DNA from: Burkholderia ambifaria
GTDB lineage: Bacteria; Pseudomonadota; Gammaproteobacteria; Burkholderiales; Burkholderiaceae
Length of the DNA stretch: 64,000 nt
Reading direction: 5' to 3'
NCBI RefSeq assembly: GCF_001443045.1
Contig: NZ_LKPJ01000030.1
Coordinates: 1,690-65,689 of the forward strand
Every line of letters starts with the position of its first letter. Position 1 is the first letter of the stretch. The position numbers and the translations under genes were made by a program. The notes beneath the pieces were generated by a model. It had not been told where the DNA came from, searched no databases, and worked only from the letters and a program-made list of their open reading frames with translations. Positions 33,987 to 43,740 of the stretch are shown one piece after another.

Positions 33987-36146
33987 TCAGAAGTCCACCT
34001 TCGCGACAAACTTCACGCTGCGGTCCATGCCGATGCCGAGCGTGCCGGTCTGCACGGAGTTCCAGTAGCGCTTGTTGAACAGGTTGTCGATGGCCAGCTT
34101 GAAGTTCACGTGCTTGCCGTCGATCTTCGTCGAGTACCCCGCCCCCAGCGACCAGATCGTGTAACCGGGGAGGTTGCCCTGGTCCTGGGGATTCAGCGGA
34201 CGTTGCGAGATGAACGATGCACGCGTGTTCAGCGAGAGGCCCGGGACCCAGCGCGGACGGTACGTCAGTCCGACGTTGCCCACCCATTTCGGTGTGTTTT
34301 CCGGCGTCAGTCCGGCGATCAGCTGATCAAACTCGGGATTCTGGATCGCATGCAGATACTCGATGCCTTCGGACAGCGACCATTCACGCGTGATGTCCTG
34401 AGTAAGCGCACCTTCCACGCCCTGATACTTGATCGTGCCGTCGTTCGCGAAGACGTTCGTGATCGGATCAGTAACCGCGTTCGCGCGCGTGATCTGGAAT
34501 ACCGATGCCGTGAAGCGCATCCACGGGAAATATTGTTCGCGAACGCCGATCTCGAGTTGCCGCGATACCGCCGGTGCAAGAACCTGATATGCGTTCGATG
34601 CACTTTCCGGCGCCACGCCGCCGTCCTCGAGGCCCTGCATATAGCTCGCGAACAACTGGGTCTCCGGCAAGAATTCGTAGATGATGCCGGCCGCCGGCGA
34701 CGGTACCCAGGTCGACGACGAATCGCTTCCGAAAGTCGCCGTGGAGCGACTTTCCCGGAACCCGAGCAGCACCTTCAGCTTCGGTCCGAAGCCGACACTG
34801 TCATACGCGTACAACCCCGTGTCCTCGTCCATTTGCAGCGGCAGCGTCGAATTCGGCTGCGTGTACACGGGCGCAGGCAACGGAACCGGGTCGAAGATGT
34901 TGATCTTCTGCGAAATCGTGGCCTTGTTCATCCAAAGCGTTTCGTCGATCCGCTGGCTGTTTGCCACCCCGAGAGTCAGATTGTGCGAAACCGGCCCGGT
35001 GTCAAATTTTCCGTTGATCTCCGCGCTCTTGTACTTGTTGATATAGAGCACGCCGATATTGCTGACCGTCGCGACGCCTCCCGCACCGGTAAACACGTTA
35101 TAGCCGCCGATCCGGGTAGTCTGGCGCGAGCGGGTGCCGTCCGATTGGCCGATTTCGATGTGTCCCGTCCAATTCGGCGAAAAATCGTAATCGACGCGCC
35201 CCTGATAATTCTGGGAATGCGCACTGAACTGCGCCCACTTGCCGGACAGCAGGTTCCTCGGGTCCGGCACACGCGGGAGCGGCACCACGCCGTGGACGGC
35301 CTTCGGCAGGCTGATGCCGGCCTGCTCGACCACCTGCTTCTCGTAATCCTCGACGTCGAACTGAAAGCGCAGCCGGTCCGTGACGTTCCAGTCGAGCCCT
35401 ACGCTGGCAAACCAGCCGCGGCCGTCCGCGTCCTTCACACCGTTCGAAAGGTGCGTTTCAGATGCGTTCGCACGTATGCCGAACTGCTTTTCACGGCCGA
35501 AACGATGACTCACATCGGCCTGAATACCGAGTTGACCGAATGAATTTCCGAGAACCGCCAGCGACGCGACGTCGTGATCGTAAGGCGCCCGCTTGGTTAT
35601 CATGTCGATAATGCCCGCCGGGCTCGCAACCCCGTACATCAGGGCGTTCGCCCCCTTCAGCGTTTCGATGCTCTGCTTGTCCTCCGACGGCACCGACATG
35701 ACGTTTGCGGTAGCGAGGCCGCCGTTGAGGCGATAGTTCGCAAACAGGTTGACCTTGATGCCCCGAATCTGCGCCGCATCGGCGGGGCTGCCCGACGAGT
35801 TCGTCGGCGACACACCCGCCTGGTTCTTGACGGCATCGGTCACGCCAGCCTGTGCGTCCTGCAGCGCGCCGGAATTCAATACCTGTTTGCTCATCGGCAA
35901 CGCATTGTTGGCATCGGCCGAATCTCCAACGGCCTGCGCCGCTTTCGTCGCCTTGCTCAACGCCTCCTTATCGTTCGACGCCAACTTCGCCGAAGCCTGC
36001 GCCTTGCTCGATACATCCGGAGTCGAATTCTGCGCGATGCCGGACGTAGTCGCAGCCTGCATCGCTGCAGCTCCCGCTTCCGAGGCAGCCTGCGCATGCT
36101 GTGCGATGGAAATTACAGCCATCGCAATTATCGTTCTCCTAAACAA
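33987..36146 (-). CDS. TonB-dependent outer-membrane receptor, siderophore type
   Basis: 719 residues. The plug domain (about 85-205) has QIRGIKVNLFANYRLNGGLA and IETLKGANALMYGVASPAG, and the barrel ends IGMDRSVKFVAKVDF with terminal phenylalanine. It is of the FhuE/ferrichrome-receptor style, implying import of a metal chelate with TonB energy. An Ala/Ser-rich stretch of about 80 residues precedes the plug, and no obvious TonB box was seen. The TTG at 36146 is chosen because GGAGGAG lies 5 nt before it and the following 20 residues (FRRTIIAMAVISIAQHAQA) make an ideal signal peptide; upstream ATGs at 36173 and 36158 do not. Confidence 0.88.
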   Translation of the reverse strand: MFRRTIIAMAVISIAQHAQAASEAGAAAMQAATTSGIAQNSTPDVSSKAQASAKLASNDKEALSKATKAAQAVGDSADANNALPMSKQVLNSGALQDAQAGVTDAVKNQAGVSPTNSSGSPADAAQIRGIKVNLFANYRLNGGLATANVMSVPSEDKQSIETLKGANALMYGVASPAGIIDMITKRAPYDHDVASLAVLGNSFGQLGIQADVSHRFGREKQFGIRANASETHLSNGVKDADGRGWFASVGLDWNVTDRLRFQFDVEDYEKQVVEQAGISLPKAVHGVVPLPRVPDPRNLLSGKWAQFSAHSQNYQGRVDYDFSPNWTGHIEIGQSDGTRSRQTTRIGGYNVFTGAGGVATVSNIGVLYINKYKSAEINGKFDTGPVSHNLTLGVANSQRIDETLWMNKATISQKINIFDPVPLPAPVYTQPNSTLPLQMDEDTGLYAYDSVGFGPKLKVLLGFRESRSTATFGSDSSSTWVPSPAAGIIYEFLPETQLFASYMQGLEDGGVAPESASNAYQVLAPAVSRQLEIGVREQYFPWMRFTASVFQITRANAVTDPITNVFANDGTIKYQGVEGALTQDITREWSLSEGIEYLHAIQNPEFDQLIAGLTPENTPKWVGNVGLTYRPRWVPGLSLNTRASFISQRPLNPQDQGNLPGYTIWSLGAGYSTKIDGKHVNFKLAIDNLFNKRYWNSVQTGTLGIGMDRSVKFVAKVDF

Positions 36147-36203
36147 GATCTCCTCCATTTTTGCGTTATACACACTTGCCTGTCCTGCCGAGCATCCCGC
36201 CGC

Positions 36204-38255
36204 TCAGATATCCAGCACCAGACACTCGCCTTTAGCCCGCGAACAGCACGGCGTGAAATACCCGTTTTCCCGCTGCACCTCTGTCAACACCGAATCCAGA
36301 TGCTCGACTTCGCCGGAAACCACCCGCGTCACACATGTCCCGCAAATTCCCTGCTCGCACGACATCGGAATCTCGATGTCATGTCCGGCCAATGCCGTCG
36401 TAATGCTCATGTGTTCCGCAACACGGTACATTTTCCCCGTGCTCAACACCCGAACGTCGAAGGCATGCGTCATTGCAGGTTGCTTCGCCTGTGCCGCGAA
36501 CCGCTCGCTATGCAACCGTTCCTCGGTCCACCCGTGTCGCCGCGCAGCATCCAGCACGGCATCCGTAAAACGCTCCGGACCGCATACGTAGAGATGCGTA
36601 CCGGCGGGCTGCCGCTCGACTACATGGTCGATGTCGAGCCGCGTCCCCGAGCACTCGTCGCTGAAGTGATAGGTCACCCGCTGCGCGAATGACGAGCGGG
36701 CAAGCCGTTCCAGGAATGCAGCGCGCGAGCGCGAACGCGCGCAGTAATGCATTTCGAAATCGGCGCCACGTTGCGCGAGCCGCTCCGCCATTCCGAGGAT
36801 CGGCGTGATGCCGATCCCACCCGCGAGCAGCAGCGAGCCTGGCGCTGATTCGTCCAGTGCGAAGTGGTTTCGCGGCACCCCAATCTCCAGCAGGTCGCCT
36901 ACCTCGACGCGTTCGTGCATTGCCACCGAAGCGCCACGCGATTCCGGCGCGCACAGCACTGCTATCAGATAGCGTCGCCGGTCTCGCGGATCGCCGCACA
37001 GCGAGTACTGGCGCACGAACCCGCCTACATACACGTCAATATGCGAGCCTGCCGTGAACGATGGCAGTTTCTCTCCCTTTTGTCCGACCAGTTCGAACGC
37101 GCACACGCCATCGGCTTCGAGCGTCTTGGCCGCAACGCGCACCTCCAGCCGGGCGTCGCTCGGCACCGGCCCGCGGGTGCGGCGCACGAAATTGCGGATA
37201 CCCGTGTAGCCGAGCACCGGCACCGTCAATGCGCCGAGAAGCAGCAGCAATTGGGCGAGCACGCCGCCATATTGGCCCGTATGCCAGGACAGCATCCAGA
37301 AGTACAACCGAAAGCCGACGCTGCTCTGCTCGTACGGCACGAAGCGCAGCACCTTGCCTGTGTATGCGTCGATGAACAACATCGTGCGTGCGTTCGGATG
37401 CGGCGCATCGCGGGCGATCAGATACATTTCGATTGGCTCGCGTGGCTTGTCCGGAATATGCAGCAACGCATCCTGCGGATCAGGCACCCGTTCCTGTGCC
37501 GTACGCCAGAACGTTTCGAGCGACAGGCGAGCAGCGCCATTCGCCGGCACCAAAGACTTCGGCTTCTTCGGTCTCGGCGACCCCGTGACCGTGTAGATGC
37601 CGTGTGCATACCAATCGAATGCCCATGGCAGCCCAGTGAAGACCTGCGCGAGCAGCACCGCGCTCGCACACACGCCTGCAACCCGATGCAAACGGAAAGC
37701 CGACACCCTTGCAGGCCTGCCTGCCCGGAGCGCGAACGCGTAGCGCCAGCCGCTGCCGGTACGTGGCCACCAGAGCACGAGGCCGCCGATGACGAGCACG
37801 AGGCCGAAAAATATCGTGCTTGTGCCCGTAATCAGGCTGCCGTGCTTCATGAAGCGGAAGCGATGAATTTGCTCGATCGTGCCGAGCACGCCGCCGTAGC
37901 GCGCCCGCTGTCCGACCACCTCTCCCGTGCACGGATTGAGGTATACGAAAACCTCGTCCGTGAAACGAACCATCGCCGCCGGCATGCGCAGTTCGCCCGG
38001 CTCGCCGGCAACGATGCGGACATAGTCGAGTTTTGCAGTCGGCCTCACGGCCGCTGCGTTCGCGGCAAGCACATCGAGCGGCACACGCGTCATGCAGGCC
38101 GGAACGGTCAGCAAATCGTGGTTCACCACGGGCTCGAGCGCCGGGCGAAACACGATGGCAGCCCCGGTTATCCCCATGAGGCAGATCACCAGGCCGACGG
38201 TCAGTCCCGACCAGCGATGGATCTGCAGCAACAAGGGACGGAAAGCGAATTTCAT
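36204..38255 (-). CDS. PepSY membrane domain fused to ferredoxin reductase and 2Fe-2S ferredoxin
   Basis: 683 residues in three parts. Residues 1-360 are a PepSY-type membrane module with four helices (about 15-37, 141-163, 188-212, 331-353) and periplasmic loops. Residues 365-590 are a VanB-like FAD/NAD reductase with RQYSL (415-419), LLAGGIGITP (476-485) and CGPERF (558-563). Residues 597-683 are a plant-type ferredoxin with C633, C638, C641 and C670/C671. It should carry electrons from NAD(P)H across or to the inner membrane, for example to reduce an imported ferric chelate (inference). It is the first gene of the cluster, 57 nt before the receptor. Confidence 0.85.
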   Translation of the reverse strand: MKFAFRPLLLQIHRWSGLTVGLVICLMGITGAAIVFRPALEPVVNHDLLTVPACMTRVPLDVLAANAAAVRPTAKLDYVRIVAGEPGELRMPAAMVRFTDEVFVYLNPCTGEVVGQRARYGGVLGTIEQIHRFRFMKHGSLITGTSTIFFGLVLVIGGLVLWWPRTGSGWRYAFALRAGRPARVSAFRLHRVAGVCASAVLLAQVFTGLPWAFDWYAHGIYTVTGSPRPKKPKSLVPANGAARLSLETFWRTAQERVPDPQDALLHIPDKPREPIEMYLIARDAPHPNARTMLFIDAYTGKVLRFVPYEQSSVGFRLYFWMLSWHTGQYGGVLAQLLLLLGALTVPVLGYTGIRNFVRRTRGPVPSDARLEVRVAAKTLEADGVCAFELVGQKGEKLPSFTAGSHIDVYVGGFVRQYSLCGDPRDRRRYLIAVLCAPESRGASVAMHERVEVGDLLEIGVPRNHFALDESAPGSLLLAGGIGITPILGMAERLAQRGADFEMHYCARSRSRAAFLERLARSSFAQRVTYHFSDECSGTRLDIDHVVERQPAGTHLYVCGPERFTDAVLDAARRHGWTEERLHSERFAAQAKQPAMTHAFDVRVLSTGKMYRVAEHMSITTALAGHDIEIPMSCEQGICGTCVTRVVSGEVEHLDSVLTEVQRENGYFTPCCSRAKGECLVLDI

Positions 38256-38546
38256 GAGTCGATCTATTGGAAGGCTAATCGTGTTGCACATGATCGACGA
38301 CGAGGCTAAATGTAATCTGAATTCCGGTGGATCTTTAGGGTAAGTCCCGACGGTCCGGTCGCCATCGAAACAACACGGCGTTCGGCAGCCCCGGTTGCAG
38401 CGCATCCGAATCGATCGCGAGCGTCCGACAAGGACGCATCGCACATATCGCTCGCGACAATCGGGAAAACCCGAGCGAAGCCCGGGGAACCTTGTCACGT
38501 CGATCCGTGTGCGTTAGCCTCGGCCCATCCTCGAAGCGGCTACATC
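38256..38546. promoter_or_regulatory. divergent promoter region of the PepSY cluster and two-component genes
   Basis: 291 bp between divergent genes, with an A+T-richer part near 38290-38340. No convincing tandem OmpR-type repeat was found by eye. Confidence 0.4.
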
Positions 38547-39212
38547 ATGAAGATTCTCATCCTGGAAGATCAACCCAAACTCGGTCATTTTCTGAAGCAG
38601 GCACTGAGCGAACATGCATACACGGTGGCGTGGGCAAAGACCTGCGCCGAGGCGCAGGAAATGTTGTGCGAATCAGGCTACGACGCGATCCTGCTCGATT
38701 TGGGCCTACCCGACGGCGACGGACTCGACCTGCTGCGCCAATGGCGCCGTGCAGGCTTCAACGAACCGGTACTCATTTTGAGCGCACGCGACGCAGTCGA
38801 AGATCGTGTAACGGGGCTGGATGTCGGTGCCGACGACTACCTGCCCAAGCCGTTCAGCCTCGAGGAATTGCTCGCGCGCCTGCGCTCGCTGCTCCGGCGC
38901 CATTCGACCGTCAAGGAAACGGTTTTGGAGCACCGGGGCATCAAGCTCGACCTGCGGGGCCATACCGTTCATGTGCAAGAGAAACCCATTGATCTGACCG
39001 GTCGAGAATTTGCGCTACTCGAGTTCTTCCTGCAAAACCCGGGGCGGGTTCTACCCCGCACGCTGATCGCCGAAAAAATCTGGAACTCCCATTACGACGT
39101 CGATACCAATCTGCTCGACGTCTACATGAGCCGCCTGCGCAACAAATTCGAAGCATTGCTCGGCGAACAACTGTTCAAGACCGTGCGCGGCGTCGGCTAC
39201 CAACTCGTATGA
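38547..39212 (+). CDS. OmpR/PhoB-type response regulator
   Basis: 221 residues. The receiver domain has acidic pocket E7/D8, phospho-acceptor D51 in LLDLGLPDGDG, and K101 in DYLPKPF. The winged-helix output domain spans about 125-221 (LTGREFALLEFFLQNPGRVL; VDTNLLDVYMSRLRNK). It overlaps the sensor kinase gene by 4 nt (ATGA). It is divergent from the PepSY/TonB cluster, which is its most likely target, and resembles metal- or stress-responsive regulators of the CusR/IrlR group. Confidence 0.93.
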   Translation: MKILILEDQPKLGHFLKQALSEHAYTVAWAKTCAEAQEMLCESGYDAILLDLGLPDGDGLDLLRQWRRAGFNEPVLILSARDAVEDRVTGLDVGADDYLPKPFSLEELLARLRSLLRRHSTVKETVLEHRGIKLDLRGHTVHVQEKPIDLTGREFALLEFFLQNPGRVLPRTLIAEKIWNSHYDVDTNLLDVYMSRLRNKFEALLGEQLFKTVRGVGYQLV

Positions 39213-40576
39213 AATCCATCGGTGCGCGCCTCGCGATTTGCTACGTCCTCGCGTCGACCATCACGTTTGCGGCGCTATATCAGGCAGGTCGACATTTCGT
39301 CGAGCATCAGGCAATCCACTCGCTGGATCTGCTCAATCAGGTGGAGTTCCAGCAGATTCGGGCCGCCACCCTTGCTCGCAACGGAGAATTGACTGAAGCG
39401 ATGGTACGCCAGGGCGTACAGACGATGATAACCAATGGGCAAGGACTGTTCTTCATCGAGGTCCGCGACCGCGACGGAAAAATCGTATCGCGCTCGCACG
39501 CGCTTCACGAGCGCGACATGACGCCGCCGCCTGGCGCCGATATCTACAACGTCGGCGCCTTGGGCACGGCCCAATTGCGAGCAGGTCGTTTCGCACTCGG
39601 GCCATACACGGTATTGATCGCGACGCCCAAAGAATCCGTCAGGATCACGATGATCGCGTACAGGCGCACTTTCTATGGACTGCTGGTTGCGGCGATTGCG
39701 ATCAGCAGCGTCATCGGGCTCGGCTTCGGCCGCATGGCCATGCGGCCGCTGCGCACGATCCAGGACACGGCTGACCGCATTCGCTCGGACAACCTGAGCG
39801 AACGCATTCCCGTATCGGGGGCGCGTGACGAAATTTCGAATCTCGCGCGCCTTCTCAACCAGATGTTCGACCGGCTCGAAACATCGTTCAACCTGATTCG
39901 CCGCTTTACGGCCGAGGCGTCACACGAACTGAAGACACCGCTGACGCTCGTGCGCCTGCAAGCCGAGAAACTCATCGTCGACGGTCAATTGACGCCCGAT
40001 CAGGAGCGGGCCGTACAGACTCAGATCACCGAACTCGAACAACTACACCGGATCATCGAGGATCTTCTGTTCCTTTCGCGCGCCGATGCGCACGCCGTCA
40101 AACTCGATCTGCAATCGAAGAACCCGGAACCGTTTCTGCAGAGTTTTGCGCAAGACGCGCAGGTTCTCGCCGAACACCACGATCAGCATTTCGAGCTGAC
40201 CCACTCGGGAAACGGGCAGGTCGAAATGGAATCCAGATGGATACGGCAAGTATTGTTGAATCTGCTCAGCAACGCGCTCGCCGCTTCGCCGCCGGGTAGC
40301 CACGTCGCGCTGCGTTCCACGCTGACGAACGAGCGCTGGCAGGTGCGCGTCGAAGACGATGGGCCGGGCGTGCCGGCCGAGCAGCGCGAACGCATTTTCG
40401 AACGATTCTTCCGCGTTCACAGGGCAGGTAGTGAGCACAAGGGCAATGGCCTCGGTCTCGCGATCTGCCGCAGCATCGTGGAGCTTCATGGCGGTCGTAT
40501 CTTTACCGAAACCGGCCCCGGGGGGCGCGGCTTGTCGATGATCTTCGAGATTCCAACGAACGCGACGCATGCCTAG
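39209..40576 (+). CDS. sensor histidine kinase
   Basis: 455 residues. Membrane helices at about 8-27 and 153-174 flank a periplasmic sensor of about 120 residues, followed by HAMP (MRPLRTIQDTADRIRS), the H-box with H239 in EASHELKTPLTLV, the N-box LLNLLSNALAASP, and the G boxes EDDGPGVP and GNGLGLAICRSIV. It should phosphorylate the regulator encoded just upstream. The signal is not evident, although the neighbourhood suggests a metal or metal complex. It ends 47 nt from the convergent RND pump gene. Confidence 0.93.
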   Translation: MKSIGARLAICYVLASTITFAALYQAGRHFVEHQAIHSLDLLNQVEFQQIRAATLARNGELTEAMVRQGVQTMITNGQGLFFIEVRDRDGKIVSRSHALHERDMTPPPGADIYNVGALGTAQLRAGRFALGPYTVLIATPKESVRITMIAYRRTFYGLLVAAIAISSVIGLGFGRMAMRPLRTIQDTADRIRSDNLSERIPVSGARDEISNLARLLNQMFDRLETSFNLIRRFTAEASHELKTPLTLVRLQAEKLIVDGQLTPDQERAVQTQITELEQLHRIIEDLLFLSRADAHAVKLDLQSKNPEPFLQSFAQDAQVLAEHHDQHFELTHSGNGQVEMESRWIRQVLLNLLSNALAASPPGSHVALRSTLTNERWQVRVEDDGPGVPAEQRERIFERFFRVHRAGSEHKGNGLGLAICRSIVELHGGRIFTETGPGGRGLSMIFEIPTNATHA

Positions 40577-40623
40577 TTCGACATACGGCCCGGTGAAGCT
40601 TCGCCAGCCTCACCGGGAACAGG

Positions 40624-43600
40624 TCATAGCGACGCTTTCGTTTCAAGCACCTCGACCGGCACAGCATCGTCTCGACGCTCGAACCGCCGCGCAAACCGGT
40701 CGAAGGCGAGATAGACGACCGGTGTCGTGAATAGCGTCAACAACTGGGAGAGAATCAAGCCGCCGACGATCGCAATCCCCAAAGGCACACGCAGCTCAGC
40801 CCCCGCTCCGTGCCCGAGCGCCAGTGGCAACGCGCCAAACAAGGCGGCCAGCGTGGTCATCATGATCGGCCTGAAACGCAGCACGCAAGCCTGTCGTATT
40901 GCCGCGGCGGGTTCGAGATTTTGCTCGCGCTCGGCAACCACCGCAAAGTCGATCATCATGATCGCGTTTTTCTTGACAATGCCGATCAGCAGGATGATGC
41001 CGATCATTCCCATGATGGAAAGATCCTGCCCGCAAAGCACGAGCGCCAGCAATGCACCGACTCCCGCCGACGGTAGCGTGGAGATGATCGTCAATGGGTG
41101 AATGGGATTTTCATATAGCATCCCGAGCACGAGATACACGACGATCAGCGCAGCCAGAATCAGATATGGCTCGCTCGCGAGGGAATCCTGGAACGCATGG
41201 GCAGTCCCCTGGAACGTACCGATCAGCGCGTCGGGCTTGCCGGCCGCCGCTTCCGCCGCATGGATAGCCGTCACCGCGTCGCCTAGCGCGTAGCCGGGCG
41301 CAAGATTGAAGGAGATCGTCACCGACGGAAACAATCCCTGATGGTTCACCGAAATCGGCGACACGTTGTTCTGGATGCTCACCAGTACGTTCATGGGCAC
41401 AAGTTCGTTCGTGAGCGGCGAGCGCACATAGAGATGGGCCAGCGCGTCGGTCGTCAACTGAAATTTTGGATCGACTTCCTCGACCACGTGATACTGATTC
41501 AGCGACGTAAACAGCGTGGCGATCTGACGCTGACCGAATGCGTCGTACAAGGTATCGTCGATGGCCTGAGCGGTGATGCCGAAGCGTGAAGCGGTATTGC
41601 GGTCTATCACGAGTGTCGCGCTCGTCGCCGACGCCTGCTGGTCCGAGCTCACGTCGATCAACTGCGGCAGCGTCGATAACCGCGTTGCCAGGCGTCGTGC
41701 CCACGTGTTCAGTTCGCGCACATCCGCATCCTGAAGCGTGTACTGATATTGGGACGCGCTGATTCTGCCGCCGATCTGGATATCCTGCCGTACCTGCATC
41801 GACAACGAAATCCCCGTCACCTTGGCGACTTGCGTCCGCAGCCGTGCCACGACCTGGCTCGCACTCGCGGTACGCTCGCCGAACGGCTTCAGGTTGATCA
41901 TCATCCGGCCCTGGCTGATCGTCGGGCTCGGTCCGATCCAGTAGTAGACGTTGTCCACCGCGGGATCGGCCTCGATAATGTGGCCGAGCTGCTGCATTTT
42001 TTCGGCCATCGATCGCGGCGAGATATCGGGTGCAGCCTGCGAAACGCCAAGGATCAGCCCGGAATCTGCCAGCGGGAAAAAGCCTTTGGGAATGGCGACG
42101 AACAGTGCGGCCGTCAGGGCCACCGTCGCTACCGTCACGCCAAGCATCACGCGGCGATGCGAAAGGGCCCAATCGAGACCACGCTCGTAACGCGTTTCGA
42201 GCGCAACGAAAGCGATCTCCAGCCAGCGCTCCAGCACACGCAATCGCCCCGAATCGGAGCCGGGCGCACGAATCACCCAACCGCACAGCATCGGCGTAAC
42301 GGTGAGCGAAACGAAAGCCGACATGACGATCGCGGCGCTGACCGTCACCGCAAATTCCCGGAACAGTCGCCCAACGATTCCCCCCATCATCAGGATCGGA
42401 ATGAAGACGGCAATCAGCGAAACCGTCATCGATACGATCGTGAAGCGCACCTCGCGCGCACCGAGCAGTGCGGCCTGCATCCTCGGCATGCCCTGCTCGA
42501 TGTGGCGCATCACGTTCTCGATCACGACGATCGCGTCGTCGACGACGAATCCCACCGCGATCGTGAGCCCCATCAACGAAAGATTGTCGAGGCTATAGCC
42601 GAGCAGATACATCGCGCCGAACGTCGCGACGAGCGACAGCGGAATCGTCAGACTCGGGATCACGGTCGCCCACACGTTGCGCAGGAACGAGAAGATCACC
42701 ATCACGACGAGCGCGATCGTCAGCATCAACGTGAACTGTACGTCGTGTACCGAAGCGTCGATGGTCTGGGTGCGATCGCCTACCACTCGTACATGCACGG
42801 CCGCGGGCAGCGACGCCTCCAGCTGTGGCAAGCGCGACGTGATGTTGCGGATCGTCTGCACGACGTTATAGCCGGGTTGCTTGTGCACATCGAGAATGAT
42901 TGCTCGATCGTGCTGCAACCACGCCGCCTGCTGCGTGTCCTCGGCCGCTTCGACCACGGTCCCGAGATCGTCCAGCCGGATCGGCGCGCCGTTCTTGTAG
43001 GCCACGACCAGATTGCGGTATCCGTCCGACGACGTGATCTGGTCAGTCGCATTGAACACGACCGAGCGATCGAGACCGTTGAGACTACCCTTCGGAGCAT
43101 TGACAGTCTGCACGCCGACGATGGAGCGCACGTCCTCAAGCGTGAGGCCACGGGCCGCAAGCTTGTCGGGATCGATTCGAATACGCACCGATGGCCGCTG
43201 CTGCCCGTGAAAATCGACGAGCCCTACGCCGGGCATTGCCGATATTTGCTGAGCGAGAAAATTTTCCGCGTAGCTGTCGAGCTGCGTAAGCGTGAGCGAA
43301 GGTGACGTCAACGCAATCGACAGCACGGTGAAATCGGCCGGGTTGACTTTCTCGTAGGTTGGCGGATTCGGGAGGTTCTTCGGCAGCATGCCGCCGGCCG
43401 CATTGATCGCGGTCTGCACATCCTGCGCCGCGCTGTTGATGTCGCGCGACAGATCGAACTGAAGCACGATCGCCGTCGTGCCGAGCGAACTCGACGACGT
43501 CATCTGCGTGATGCCGGAAATGTTCGACAGCTGGCGTTCGAGCGGTGTCGCGACGGAGGTCGCCATCGTGTCCGCGCTCGCGCCGGGTAGCTTCGCAATC

Positions 43601-43740
43601 ACCTGAATCGTCGGGAAATCGACCTGCGGCAATGGCGCGACCGGCAGCATGAAATACGCCACGATGCCGACGAGCAGCACCGCGATCGCGAGGAACGACG
43701 TCGCGATACGACGCCGAATGAGCAATTCGAGCAGACTCAT
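40624..43740 (-). CDS. RND efflux permease, MdtC/MuxC-like
   Basis: 1038 residues, standard RND length. The start MSLLELLIRRRIATSFLAIA, the proton-relay aspartate pair in TIAVGFVVDDAIVVIENVMR of helix 4, and GIVKKNAIMMIDFA in helix 11 are of the HAE1 drug-efflux branch, closest in style to the MdtB/MdtC and MuxB/MuxC subgroup. Only one RND subunit is present, whereas MdtBC/MuxBC pumps need two. Its ATG overlaps the adaptor stop codon (ATGA). It exports unknown compounds with the co-encoded adaptor and channel. Confidence 0.93.
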   Translation of the reverse strand: MSLLELLIRRRIATSFLAIAVLLVGIVAYFMLPVAPLPQVDFPTIQVIAKLPGASADTMATSVATPLERQLSNISGITQMTSSSSLGTTAIVLQFDLSRDINSAAQDVQTAINAAGGMLPKNLPNPPTYEKVNPADFTVLSIALTSPSLTLTQLDSYAENFLAQQISAMPGVGLVDFHGQQRPSVRIRIDPDKLAARGLTLEDVRSIVGVQTVNAPKGSLNGLDRSVVFNATDQITSSDGYRNLVVAYKNGAPIRLDDLGTVVEAAEDTQQAAWLQHDRAIILDVHKQPGYNVVQTIRNITSRLPQLEASLPAAVHVRVVGDRTQTIDASVHDVQFTLMLTIALVVMVIFSFLRNVWATVIPSLTIPLSLVATFGAMYLLGYSLDNLSLMGLTIAVGFVVDDAIVVIENVMRHIEQGMPRMQAALLGAREVRFTIVSMTVSLIAVFIPILMMGGIVGRLFREFAVTVSAAIVMSAFVSLTVTPMLCGWVIRAPGSDSGRLRVLERWLEIAFVALETRYERGLDWALSHRRVMLGVTVATVALTAALFVAIPKGFFPLADSGLILGVSQAAPDISPRSMAEKMQQLGHIIEADPAVDNVYYWIGPSPTISQGRMMINLKPFGERTASASQVVARLRTQVAKVTGISLSMQVRQDIQIGGRISASQYQYTLQDADVRELNTWARRLATRLSTLPQLIDVSSDQQASATSATLVIDRNTASRFGITAQAIDDTLYDAFGQRQIATLFTSLNQYHVVEEVDPKFQLTTDALAHLYVRSPLTNELVPMNVLVSIQNNVSPISVNHQGLFPSVTISFNLAPGYALGDAVTAIHAAEAAAGKPDALIGTFQGTAHAFQDSLASEPYLILAALIVVYLVLGMLYENPIHPLTIISTLPSAGVGALLALVLCGQDLSIMGMIGIILLIGIVKKNAIMMIDFAVVAEREQNLEPAAAIRQACVLRFRPIMMTTLAALFGALPLALGHGAGAELRVPLGIAIVGGLILSQLLTLFTTPVVYLAFDRFARRFERRDDAVPVEVLETKASL

